NCBI GenBank assembly: GCA_009667805.1
Contig: CM019070.1
Location: 59,834,735 to 59,898,734 of the forward strand
Direction of reading: 5' to 3'
From: Leptobrachium leishanense
Taxonomy: Eukaryota; Chordata; Amphibia; Anura; Megophryidae
DNA: 64,000 nucleotides
Made by a program: the position numbers and the translations under genes. Position 1 is the first letter of the stretch, and each line of letters begins with the position of its first letter. The notes under the pieces are model-generated. The model was not told the DNA's origin, made no database searches, and saw nothing but the letters and a program-made list of their open reading frames with translations. Of the stretch, positions 32,872-43,350 are shown one piece after another.

Positions 32872-34052
32872 ACTTCACAGGCAAGAATTCCCCATTGTCA
32901 TTCTGGGTAACTGCATTTTGAGACCCCAACATACATATATACCCCGTTGTTGGGTCTTTGTAGTAATGGCAATTTGGGTCATTACAGTGATACGTTTATA
33001 CTAGGCTATTTGAGCAAAAAAAAATTCCTACAGGAGTGTCTTGCTCTTGCTCTTTCTGCTTTGTATACGTGCAGTCTTTTTCATGGTCTGACACTGTTAT
33101 CTACTTAATACACGTTACAATACTTTAAGGTGACCCTTGAAGGCCACCTATTGTATTGACCATTGATCATATCTCCTGCCGTTACATTTAATAACCTTTA
33201 CAGCAGAATTGTCTTTGTTTTTAATTCATTATATATTTGTTTTGAATGCACGGTCTATTTTTTGTCTGTTTGTTTAACTTTTATTAGACTTGATTAAAAC
33301 GGCAATTATTACTTTGGTCTCTGGGAGACACTAGTACCCTGATATTCTTATCAGAGTAACTGAATTCTTCTCTAGAGACAGTTTCAACCCCTCTTCATGG
33401 AGCCGCTTCAAGACCTTCTCCAACTGTTGCTCATGTTCTTCCAAAGTCTTCCCGAACACAGTGTATCTGGATGACATTATTAACACTTCGATCAGGTTCA
33501 TGTCCCCGACTGTCTTCTCCATTAACCGTTGGAACGTGGCTGGAGCCCCCGTAAGGCCTTGAGGCATTCTGTTGAACTCAAAGAAACCCAGTGGGCAGAT
33601 GAACACAGTCTTTTCTTTGTCTTCAGGATGCATTGGTATCTGGTGATACCCACTTCGCAGGTCTAGTGCACTAAACCATTTTGCTCCAGACAAACACTGT
33701 AAGGCATCTTCTATCCGAGGAGTGGCATATTGATCCGGAATGGTTCTCTGATTTAGCGTGTGATAGTCTATACATAGACGGATAGAACCATTCTTCTTGC
33801 GAACCATCACTATTGGAGATGCGTATGGGCTCCTGGACTCTTGAATCACCTTAGTTCTTTGCAGTTCATTCAGCTGTTCTCGTAGATCATCCAAGTCTCC
33901 CAGCGGAACTCGTCTTGACCTCTCTCGAAACGGCTTATCTTCCTGTAGTCGAATGCGATGCTCAGTACTCTTAGCTAGGCCCACGTCGAATTCGTCCTTC
34001 TAGAACAAGTCCCTCCACTTTAGGATCTGGGACTGAAGACGTTTCTTCCATT

Positions 34053-35259
34053 CAGGGGCGGATCCAGAGCCTATTCTCGGGAGGGGCACTGACAGAAAAT
34101 TATATATCATGAATTTGCCGAGTCTGACGGAAAAAAGGTTATATAATGTGTCTGGGTTGTATAATAATCAATGACTTAAAATCACATATAAACATGAGCA
34201 AAAACAGTAAAAATTAGCTCTGCACACAGAGGCGAAATGGCTCAGCAGTGAAAGTGTTAATTCAAAAAGAAATAAATCCGTTTTTTGTTGGAAGGGGGTT
34301 TATGGGTGGCCAAATAAAGTATTTTTTGCTTTCCGGAGGGGGTCAAATAAACTCAGTTTGACAGGCTTGTGTTGTTTTTTTTTTTTTTTTGCTGGAGGCA
34401 ACATTTTTTTTTATGAAGCAGGGGTCGGGGTTCTTAGCATTATGCTGTACATACAGGCTGCCCCTGGGCGCTGGCACACTCCCAGCAAGCATGCAGGTAC
34501 ATGCCCAGAAAGCACACAGGTACCTTGAGTTGGGCTATGGACAGTCAGGCTGGGCGACGGTTGGATCGGATGCCCTGGTTCTGTGTCTCATGTAGGCCGG
34601 GCACACTCACTCTGCGAGTGCGCACACAGCAGCCACGCCGCACTGGTCTTTCCCGCCCACGTGACAGCAGCCTGGCGCAGGCGCACTGCATCACCGGCAT
34701 CACGCTCCTCAGCGCCTCCCAACCTCAGGCCCCTGAACAGCCCCCTGCAGTGTCAGAAGGCACATACTGCCTCGCTCCGTTCGCAGACTCGCCTGTACAC
34801 AAAGCACGCCAAAAACTCCTCCTGCACTGCCCTCTGCACCACAGTAACAGCGGAACGTTTTGTCATCTGACACTCAGGCCCGCTATCGGGGGAGTCGCGT
34901 CACGTGGCACTGGCAGGGAGCCCCCAGGAAGGTCCGTGGAGAGACGGAGCGAGGTACAGCCCGGGGGCTCTGTATGCTCTGCTGTATGGGCCGCCTCGCT
35001 CGCTTTATTTGGGCCGGCGCCGGCGGCAACAAGCCTGGCACAGCAGCCAGCGTGTCACAGAGAGAGATGATAATGGGCAGGCACTGGCAGGCAGTGCGCG
35101 CCGCGGGTCGCGGCACGCGCTGCTTCAGTTTGGCCGGCCCGGCAATGCACTAAGTCAGTCTGTTGCTGAGATGAAAGAGGCAGACCAGTAAAAGTAAATT
35201 TATCAGAATCTCGGGGGGGAGGGGCAATTGCCCCGTTGCCCCCCCTGGATCCGCCCCTG
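34053..35259. mobile_element. DNA transposon with CAGGGGCGGATCCAG ends
   Basis: Perfect 15-bp inverted ends CAGGGGCGGATCCAG / CTGGATCCGCCCCTG split the Ty3/gypsy pol between the linker and RT. No clear target duplication remains. The interior holds a fragment of the gctcagcagtgaaag MITE (34235), an AT-rich part and a CpG-rich part (34420-35170). No transposase recognised; the several open frames in the CpG-rich part look accidental. Confidence 0.7.
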
Positions 35260-35418
35260 GGTGAGATGGGAGCGTCCTTAGGATAGAACCTTTCAGCTGG
35301 AATCTCTTTATTCACTCCCCCTCCTAAATCGGTAGGGGAGAGAGGCATAGCGGACGCTACTTGCCCGATGGGCATTCGTGCTTTCAGGATCACTGGAGAA
35401 TCAGACACATTACATACA

Positions 35419-36330
35419 CTAACTGAGAACTCGTGTTCGTTTCAAAGCTAGTGTGGAGATTATTTCAGGGATTACTTCTACTCCGTCTTCACTCCCATGA
35501 TTGAAATCAGTTTCCAGTACCACATAGGGACCCGGTTGTGATCCGTTCAACTTGACTGAAGCCCGGAAACTCACCACTTCTCCTGATTGCAGAACCTTCT
35601 CTGTTCCTCCCAATCTTGACAGGCGTCCCACTTCGGCAGGTGCCTTCTGTTCTTCGACCATTCGCTGATAGACTGGACGTAACATCGGGTGTACTCCCCT
35701 GGTAGAACCTTCTTCCATTACTAGGGGTCAGGAGACGTCACACCAGGTCAGTATTCGTCCCCACTATCATAGAACTTCTGTTGGCCCCTGAAGGCCGAGG
35801 ACACACAATGGCCAATGCATCACAACCTCCAGACTGTCCGATGACTTCGGATCCGATCTCTAACTTCACCTGTAGATATCCGTCATAGGGAAGTTTCTCA
35901 GATCCAATACCCCAGATCTCAAGGTCCTTTAATTTCTGTAGAGGTATGTGCTTTAAGTGTTTCTCATAGAAGTCTCGGTAGATCAATGTCACTTCAGCCC
36001 CTGAGTCCAACAGAGCTTTGGTGTAGACTCACTCTACTTGGATTGGAACGATGGGAGAAGGACCTATCAGCTGGTCAGGAAACTTTGTCGTAGCAGCAGG
36101 AAATTTAGACCCCGTTTGCTGTACCCTGGCCTTCTTCTTGGCCCGTGTAGGTTTTGGATGTGCATTGCTTCCCCATGACACAGGACCGGATGCTAAGGGA
36201 GTAACTCTTTCAGTCCTGGTAGGCTCAGCAGTTGGCAAAACTCTGGGCCCTCTCGGCCTTTCAGTTCTGGCTTGATTTTTGGAGCGGTTTTCAACCATTG
36301 GGCACCCAGTTTGCTCCTTCACTTGGGCCC
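35419..36330 (-). pseudogene. Ty3/gypsy protease and linker
   Basis: 36322-36029 covers the end of gag. The aspartic protease spans 36010-35738 with the active site MDSGAEVTLIYRDFY and the flap/C-terminal region NRSSMIVGTNTD. A linker (35718-35419, LGGTEKVLQSGEVVSF) follows, continuing to about 35270. The protease cuts Gag-Pol during particle maturation. Stops separate each part (for example near 36025 and 35730), so it is non-functional. Homologous segment in the short element: 12069-12990. Confidence 0.75.
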
Positions 36331-36429
36331 TCTGGCGTTTCCCGCCTGTGAGGTAGATAGCAGCCCTTCCAAGGCTTTTAGGAACTCTTCTACCCTATTT
36401 CCTTCAGGCTTTTGGCTTTTGCAATGCGC

Positions 36430-37805
36430 TCAGAAATGACCCATTTCCCCACAACTGAAACATCTCTTCTTTGAAGACGGAGACGCCCTTGCTTGTGGTG
36501 ATTCGGTTGAAGGACCCTGGCTAGACGCCATAACAACTCCAGTTGTCCGCATATCAGTAAGGAACTTCTGCATATCGGTCTGTGTCTCTACCACCTTCAA
36601 AAGTACTTGGCACAGATCAGTGTGTGCTTGTTTCAGCTCAGCTTGAGCTTCTTGTACCTTCTTAACGGTTTTGTGTAACTCACTATATGCAGGGAGGGTT
36701 GGTTCTTTGGCAGTACTCTCTGTGGATATAGGAACCAGCAGATGCTCTTGTCCGTCAACTTCAGATCCATAGGCGTCCCACGAATCATCTTCAGTTTGCA
36801 GATATTCGTTATGCCTTACTGGTTGTGCGTAAGCTCTTTCTCCTCTCCTTAAGGACTTTTCTTCTAGCAGAGCCTCTTCCTCTCTAACAGCTCGAATCAA
36901 TTCCAGGTATTTCAACTCTCGGTTACCTTCTCTGGTTCTCAGCTGTAGCATCACAGGATCTAGAGGTTGAGCGCCCCTCAATATCTGTTGCATTCGGATT
37001 TTATCTATTGTGGCTGGTTCGGCCCCTTTCTTAAGAAGTATCTGGTGCAGAATCTTATCTAGGCGCCTCATATATTCAGTCATTTTCTCACCTTTCCGTT
37101 GGTAGGTATGTTCATACTGGTACATGAACTCAGCAGCCTTTTCTGTTCGCCCAAAGAGTTCCTGTAACACGTTTAGATAATCTAAAGCAGTGCAGTCTTG
37201 TTTACTCAATTTTAGGTTTCTGACAGCCTCTGACGCAGGTCCCTTTAAGCTCTCAGTAATTCTTTGCTTCTTCTGCGCTTCAGGGACGTCCCACTCATCC
37301 AGAGCCTGCATTGCCTGTTCTACCCATTCTTCGAAGGTTTCTTCTCCCGCCGGAGTTGGTACGTTTCCTGTAAAATTTCTCACCCGTCTATAACCAAAGT
37401 TAGTGTGGGGAGGGCTTGTTCTCTGACATTTAGCCAGCAAATCTCCAATAGCCACTATAAATTCAGGCCCGATCATGGCCAGCGGACTGGGCGCGGGAAC
37501 ACTCAAGGGATCACCACGTGGTGCACTTGGCTGAATCAGTTGAACTTCCACCTCATCGGTCAGCTTCACGCTCACGCCCTGAAAACACACTGGAACACCC
37601 TTTCTCCACTCAAAAAGAACATACGTGTGAGAGGTATCTGGGTTCGCTTTAATGTCCAGGATTAACCCCTGATCTGGTGTCAGCCGGCCACGGCCCGGGG
37701 AATCTGACCTTCGGCCCAAGTGTCTGCAGGAATATCCATGACTATGCATAACTCTATCTGACTACTTTGCTTCTCACACCATTTGGCAGCAGTGTCTGGA
37801 TCCAT
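36430..37805 (-). pseudogene. PNMA-like Gag of the larger Ty3/gypsy element
   Basis: ATG at 37805 (MDPDTAAKWCEKQSS) opens a frame closed by TGA near 37680; the rest is read in another frame to 36430, so a frameshift lies near 37690. Capsid motifs (GEETFEEWVEQAM, ITESLKGPASEAVRNLK, YLNVLQELFGRTEKA, EEEALLEEK) are nearly those of the gag at 12921-14566. A coiled stretch of Glu/Lys/Gln (HKTVKKVQEAQAELKQ) precedes the zinc knuckle CFSCGEMGHF, which is cut by a stop. The resemblance to PNMA proteins covers both the N-terminus and capsid. Confidence 0.8.
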
Positions 37806-37841
37806 ATTTAACCCTTTAAATGCGTTTTTTCTAGAGACTGT

Positions 37842-37859
37842 ATCCCGGACGAGCCCCCA
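37842..37859 (-). promoter_or_regulatory. Perfect tRNA-Pro primer-binding site
   Basis: Minus strand TGGGGGCTCGTCCGGGAT, two bases after the LTR end, matches all 18 bases of the well-known proline tRNA primer site of retroviruses. Confidence 0.85.
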
Positions 37860-37861
37860 CA

Positions 37862-38797
37862 TGTAGCGCTCACTCCCGGAGGAGCCGCTGAATTTAACCT
37901 CGGGTTAGTCTCTCCACACTAGGGAATAAATATACACCAGCACTGTTGTGGATTTTATAAATTATATACTTTACTGGTCTCAAAGCGGCATATATAATGT
38001 AAGCACGGTGTATAGAAAACAGGATTTCGTAATGCGAGAAACGTGCAGCGGTAAAATAAAAGTTTAACCCCTTCGTTTCTGGAGTGTAAGTCCCGTGCAG
38101 GTTATGTCCCAAAAAAGGTGTGTGTGTGTGAGCTCAGGTACCCAGGTACTAGATTTCAACTGGCCAGTGAAAGGATTTAGTAAATCTTCGACTAGTCACG
38201 TTGGGGCCCTGTAGATTTAAGCAATACTGCAGCGTGCTTCGTTAAAGTTTGACTGTGGCCTGGAAGGCCTCTCACCCATCCGCCAGACACTCTGTTCCGC
38301 TGCCCGATCAAGGACGTCTCTCCGCTGGATTTTTCTGGGACTCTGTGCCACCGGATCCGCTTCTCCTGCTTGTCTGTCTTTACAACAAGGTCTACGGCCT
38401 ACCGCCTGCACTCCCAGCGGATCATCGCGGTCTCCTTACTCGGGGTCCAATCTGCTACTCTGCGTCTGTGCAAAACCTCTCCGCGGTGGATTACTAGGTC
38501 TCTGGCAAGTCACTGTATCGATCCCCAGCGTCGGCAAGGCAGCGCCTGCTCTCCGGCCTGGTAACAATCGCTCACAGTATCACGTGCGTCTCACTCTGTT
38601 CACCGCTCGGCTCACACTGGCCCTCCTTCCACGAGGCTGCGGATGTCCTCTCCTCATTCCCCACCCACTTCCTGTCTCTGCCCCAAAGCATGCTGGAAAA
38701 CGTAGTCCCATTGTGTCCAGTATGTTTACATTGCGCTTGTCTCCCTCTGGTGGCCAAAACTGAGCAATACAGCAGCAGAGTTTTAAACAGCGCTACA
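37862..38797 (-). repeat. 936-bp LTR
   Basis: TGTAG...CTACA, followed by the TATA duplication. Its two ends match the 111-bp LTRs at 11733 and 14626; the 800-bp middle is absent from those. The 32152-32213 stump carries the same start. Confidence 0.85.
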
Positions 38798-38801
38798 TAT
38801 A

Positions 38802-39486
38802 ATAAGTTATAGCTGGACCGAATCAAATGTGTAAGATGGCCCTGCATCCTAAAAGATGAACGTATGTGCACACAAATACTCTTTGCAGAGAACATGTAAT
38901 GATCCTACAGGGTCCCTTTCAAAAAGTCTGTATTTTATATAATATTTTTCATGTGATTTGAATCAAAATGTATATCTTTTGCTGACGGAGTCTTCCACAC
39001 TCTGATTTTGGTGAAAGTAGAGCATTTGGTATTGATGCTAACACCTTTTAAACACCTGGTCATTAAAACTGAAGATCAAAACCACAAATCATAAGCAAAC
39101 ACTGAATTATTTTTTTTCCCTGAGCTTTTCTCAAAAAACTGTTTTTCGAAAAGCTTAAAGACTTTACCATGCTTCAAAGAGTGTTCTGTATTCCACCCTC
39201 GGCAATTATTTGTATACATTGTTGTTGTAATGGAATTTTCTGCTTAGCGTTACTGCATTAGCTATTATTTGTTGTTGGCCTGGATTGGGCATCGCTGTTT
39301 CACATAGCAATTTACATTAATGCAATCAAACCAGATTTTTAATGCTAACCATGTGCAGCACTTAAATACAGAGCATAGAAACGTCTGAGCTGGAAACTAA
39401 CAGGGTAAAACAATAAAAATATGCACTGTATTACTGTACTGTCTTAATATGTTCCACCACAAGGGGGAGATGCAGAGCGAGAGCGA
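38802..39486. other. No recognisable feature
   Basis: AT-rich sequence without gene, repeat terminus or tandem array that I can identify. Confidence 0.4.
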
Positions 39487-40775
39487 GCATAGAAACATAG
39501 AAACATAGAAAAATGTCGGCAGATAAGAACCTTCCGGCCCATCTAGTCTTCCCAATTATATGGATACTTTACCTGGATTTATCTTTTGTTTAGGATAGCC
39601 TTATGCCTATCCCATGCTTGCTTAAATTCAATCACTGTTTTGGCCTCTACCACTTCTACTGGAAGCCTGTTCCATGTATCCACCACCCTCTCAGTAAAAT
39701 AGTGCTTCCTGATGTTACTTTTAAACCTTTGCCCCTCTAATCTAAGACTATGTCCTCTTGTTTTGCTACTTTGTTTCCTTTTAAATATACTCCCTTCCTC
39801 TACCTTGTGGATGCCCTTTACATATTTAAATGTTTCTATCATACACTATATTGCCAAAAGTATTCGCTCACCTGCCTTGGCTCGCATATGTATGGGTGAG
39901 CGAATACTTTTGGCAATATAGTGTATCTCCTCTGTCTCGTCTTTTTTCCAAGCTCTACATGTTAAGATCATTAAGCCTTTCCTGGTAACTTTTCTCCTTC
40001 AAGCCATACACCATTTTAGTAGCCCTTCTCTGAACTCTAAGATGTCTATATCCTTCTGGAGATACGGTCTCCAGTACTGCACACAGTACTCCAAGTGAGG
40101 TCTCACCAGTGCTCTGTACAATGGCATGAGCACTTCCCTTTTCCTACTGCTAATACCTCTCCCTACACAACCAAGCATTCTGCCAGCATTTCCTGCTGCT
40201 CTATTACATTGACTACTTACCCTTAGATCCTCTGCAATAATAACCCCTAAATCCCTTTCCTCGGATGTTGAGGTTAGGACTGTATCAAATATTTTATATT
40301 CAGCCCTTGGTTTTTTACGTCCCAGGTGCATTATCTTGCACTTATCCACATTAAAACTCAATTGCCACAGCTCCGACCATTTTTTTAGTTTGTCATTTGG
40401 CTGATCCCTCCAGGAACGTCAACCCTGTTGCAAATCTTTGTGTCATCAGCAAAAAGACATACTTTTCCATTAATACCTTCTGCAATATCACTAATAAAAA
40501 TATTAAAGAGAATGGGTCCAATTACTGACCCCTGAGGTACCCCACTGGTAACAAGACCTTGCGCCGAATAAACTCCATTTACCACAACCCTCTGTTGCCT
40601 GTCACTCAGCCACTGCCTAATCCATTCAACAATATTGGAATCCAAGCTCAAAGATTGCAATTTATTGATAAGCCTTCTATGCGGAACAGTATCAAAAGCC
40701 TTACTGAAATCTAAATAAGCAATGTCTACTGCACCACCTGTGTCTATTATTTTTGTTAAATGACTAATTTTAGAG
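39487..40775 (-). mobile_element. CR1-like LINE, 5'-truncated
   Basis: The minus strand carries, in order: AYLDFSKAFDTVPHRRLINKL, SGVPQGSVIGPILFNIFISD and FADDTKI (catalytic box), then SFNVDKCKIMHLG, ERDLGVIIAEDL, ALVRPHLEYCVQYW and TWNRLPVEVVEAKTV. The 3' end is a tatgtttctatg microsatellite tail (39487-39512). At least two frameshifts (near 40380 and 40000) break it. The motifs fit the CR1/Rex1 group. A Tc1-type MITE is nested at 39844-39923. Confidence 0.85.
39844..39923. mobile_element. 80-bp Tc1-type MITE with TA duplication
   Basis: Ends CACTATATTGCCAAAAGTAT and the exact inverse, with only about 20 bp between 30-bp arms, flanked by TA. The paralogous LINE copy at 28666-28690 shows the empty site with a single TA. 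Confidence 0.9.
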
Positions 40776-40928
40776 AAGTAAATAGAAAGAAGAAAAATAG
40801 AGAAGTAAGAACCAATCCCATGCTGTTTTACAAAGATGGTTCTCCATTGAAGCAAACGTGGAATTTTTTTCATTTGTAGAATGACCACCACACAAGTGAC
40901 CAAGGCACTTGCCTAGCTGTGTAATGAC

Positions 40929-41001
40929 CATCCCAGATGGGACTCAAACCCACAATTCCTGGCTTAGAAGGCCAGTGCCTTATCCATTAGGCCACTGGGG
41001 C
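40929..41001 (-). tRNA. tRNA-Arg(TCT)-like sequence, probably a pseudogene or SINE head
   Basis: The minus strand folds as a tRNA of 73 bases: acceptor GCCCCAG, D arm with tggcctaatggataagg (A box), anticodon arm GGCCTTCTAAGCC with TCT, and T arm gtgggtttgagtcccat (B box). Acceptor pair 2-71 is C-A and 1-72 is G-T, and no T-run terminator follows. Downstream minus-strand sequence looks like a SINE body. I therefore doubt it is a working tRNA gene. Confidence 0.55.
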
Positions 41002-41199
41002 TACACTTGAGCATACTCTCATAACTCTTACAAAGTTTGTATGCTTGTATTTGTGTGTGTGTGCGCGTATGTGTACACAAACTGATGCTGAACATCCTTT
41101 GGGATGGTTGAAAGTGCATACGTTTGTAAATGTTGATGATTTGAACATGTGTAACTCTTTGTGAAACGTATGTTTCCACAAATGGGAAACCGTCAATAA

Positions 41200-41980
41200 A
41201 TTATTATGAGTTTACAAATAAACTCTAACCTACAGCATATTTATGCTTTTTGCAATCGGAAATGGAAACCCCTGTCGTCTCACGGGTCTATGTACTTTAT
41301 GATGCGTGCTCATGTACTTTATGATGTACACATTCAACAGATAAAACATTTTAAAAAGTGCATTAAAATGTAAATAAATATAGCTTTAGCTTAATATATG
41401 AAGCTTCTTTATCTTATAACGGTTAATCCATGTGCAGAAAATGCAGAAGATGAAATTCGTTCTAGGTTTGTTATCCAGGAATTAGTTTGAGTCTGTGATT
41501 TTAAGTCCTTCGATGCCTCACAGGAGGGAAACACAATGTAAAAAGAATTAAATTATGAGATGTGAGACTTCATTTTCAATGTATTCATATATTTCTATAA
41601 TTTTATTGTTTAATGAAGATACTTTGGATATGTTAATGTATTACTGTTATCTAGAACTAACCAGCTGCATCCCAACATTGTCTAATCTGTTTGACGAGCA
41701 GCCAGTAAGCAGATACATTCTCATTTGTAATGTAGTGATATATTTTTTCAATCATTATCATTTATTCTGTATGAAACATGGATTTTTATTCTCATCTATC
41801 TTTCGTGTTATTTTAGCAATTCAGACAAGTCACACTAATGAATAATGACACACTATATTTAGAAATTCCTCCTGAGCACGTTACAGGGTCCTATTAGTTA
41901 TACTTTCCCAAGACCCACTCCCTCATTTTTACAGAAAGCAATAGTTTAGCAGCTAATGGGCTACATGACAGCAGAGAAAA
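41200..41980. other. No recognisable feature
   Basis: AT-rich, no gene or repeat family recognised. Confidence 0.4.
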
Positions 41981-42949
41981 CCCATGTCCAAGGGCCCCAT
42001 TCTAGAATTGACTAAAGATTGGCAGATTTCTGTGCCTCCCGAACCATTGTTAGGATATACAGTATCTACCAGGGGTGCAGAAAGTGCCACTGCAACTGGG
42101 CCTCTGGTTTGGGGGGTCCCCACACACAACCTGCCGCAGCCTCACCTGGGTGGGTTGGCAAGGGCCAGGGTCTCACCTATGATTTGCACAAACGCAGCAC
42201 ACATTACTGTGAGTCGTATTGTGGTGGAGCTATGAGATATACATGTTGCACATTACATTGAAAACGGGATGGACTGAAATGGTCGTAGTGGACCTGGAAA
42301 AAAATGGGACACTGATGGTGGACCTGAAGGGGTTTAGTGCATGGGGATGACTGAGGGGAGTATGTTTTTGCCAAGAGTGGTGGGAGGGCTTCATGGATTC
42401 CCGCATCTGGGCCCTGAGGTTTCTAGTTGTGCCTCTGTATACTCTATTGTACAAATGAGGCTTAACTCTAACACAAAGTTTCAAACACAACCTCACACCT
42501 CTTATCACAAAGAGCCCCCACAGACTAGCCTGAGAACGTTGACACGGTGTCTTCCTCTTCATACATTATATAAATAATTTTCACACACTATGAAAATCCT
42601 TATTGTATATTTATGAAAAATCACCATATTTTTGTGTAGCTACTTCCAGTAATATCACACAATCTGTGAATTAGTGCACACCGTAATTTTGCATTTGGCA
42701 GGTCTGCATTCATTCTACACAATGATTTTTTATATTTAATAATTCAGAAGAGTGGGTTTTTTTTTCCCCCTTTGTCTCGCTTGTATTTGAAGCATACTTT
42801 TTTGTGTGCTTTAAGTTCTGTCCAGGTCGATTGTTTGGTCCCGAAGATACCTGGGCTTCATCCCAAGTGGTGAAAAATGTGCCTATATAACAAAAGCAAA
42901 TCATTGTGTATACACACAGAAATTCACACTTTTGCTAATGCCAGAAACA

Positions 42950-43128
42950 CAGGGTTATTCAGAGAAAGGTGAAACTCAGGAGAATGACAGAAGTGAAAAT
43001 TCTAGGTCAAAATAGCCAAACCGGAAAAATTCTCCCGTTTATGTCACTTTCCAAATCGGCTATTTGGTTTAGAATTTTCTCTTCTCCTGCCAGTTCTCCT
43101 GGTTTTCAACTTTCTCTGAATAACCCTG
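42950..43128. mobile_element. Palindromic MITE, CAGGGTTATTCAGAGA family, copy 3
   Basis: Starts cagggttattcagag, ends ctctgaataaccctg, with the shared interior aattctaggtcaaaatagcc. Confidence 0.7.
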
Positions 43129-43194
43129 TATGTCAGGTAATGACGAGCACAGACAGGTGGGCAGTGATTCATTGACAATTCAATAAAAAAACTA

Positions 43195-43350
43195 ACTCTG
43201 TGCTCCAATCTGTTAAAGGACAAGTCTATTGGGCTTGCGGCAACGTTTCGGCTGTAATGGCTTTTCTCAAGCTCAGAACCAGCTGATAAAGTAGAAAAGC
43301 TGCTGCTAGCCCAATAAACTGGTCCTTTTACAGACTGGAGTGCTGGGCTC
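43195..43350 (-). repeat. Foldback with hammerhead-like relic
   Basis: Arms ctccaatctgttaaaggac and gtccttttacagactggag are inverted about 100 bp apart. Between them, the minus strand reads cttgagaaaagcc...gccgaaacgttgc, resembling a hammerhead core (TTGAGAA, GAAACGT). Stem II no longer pairs. The layout parallels 7573-8137. Confidence 0.45.

Larger units (their letters stand above)
32487..33367 (+). mobile_element. Hammerhead-ribozyme foldback element inserted in RT
   Basis: 881 bp bounded by the 13-bp duplication TTCTCTAGAGACA (32474-32486, 33368-33380). Inverted arms of about 165 bp (32621-32785 and 33199-33367) enclose a hammerhead motif on the plus strand. The left side has 130 extra bases outside the arm. 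Long, variable target duplications and inverted partial copies suit Penelope-like elements; no coding sequence is left. Within the arms, a 30-bp block (32683-32712 and 33276-33305) is in direct rather than inverted orientation. Confidence 0.75.
32194..33984 (-). pseudogene. Ty3/gypsy reverse transcriptase, split and inverted at the active site
   Basis: The N-terminal part (33984-33381) has the KNGSIRLCIDYHTLN, ALDLRSGYHQIPM, GFFEFNRMP and GAPATFQRLM motifs of Ty3/gypsy RT. The catalytic box is missing: at 33460-33481 a 22-bp segment is inverted, so YLDD can be read only on the plus strand. The frame stays open through it. The C-terminal part resumes at 32487 (SLEKCQF, TYLGHVSAEGV, KLRSFLGFCSYYRRFV) after an 881-bp insertion with 13-bp duplication. 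It ends near 32213 at a deletion junction into LTR sequence. The enzyme copies the element RNA into DNA; this copy cannot. Confidence 0.85.
32152..38797 (-). mobile_element. Ty3/gypsy element with PNMA-like gag, multiply broken
   Basis: Minus-strand order: 936-bp LTR (37862-38797), primer site, gag, zinc knuckle, protease, linker, reverse transcriptase, then a 62-bp stump of the other LTR (32152-32213). The flanks show a 4-bp duplication TATA (32148-32151 and 38798-38801), so both original ends are present. RNase H, integrase and most of the second LTR were deleted between about 32213 and the RT frame. A ribozyme foldback (32487-33367) and a DNA transposon (34053-35259) are inserted. The gag and protease are close relatives of the 11733-14736 element. 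Confidence 0.85.

Noticed and set aside
33925..33940. Another GAAACG word as a ribozyme core
   Set aside because: It lies in the RT coding region and has no CUGANGA partner or stems.
34501..35191. CpG-rich open frames of up to 189 codons
   Set aside because: They lie inside a DNA transposon with clear inverted ends, overlap one another on both strands and resemble no protein.
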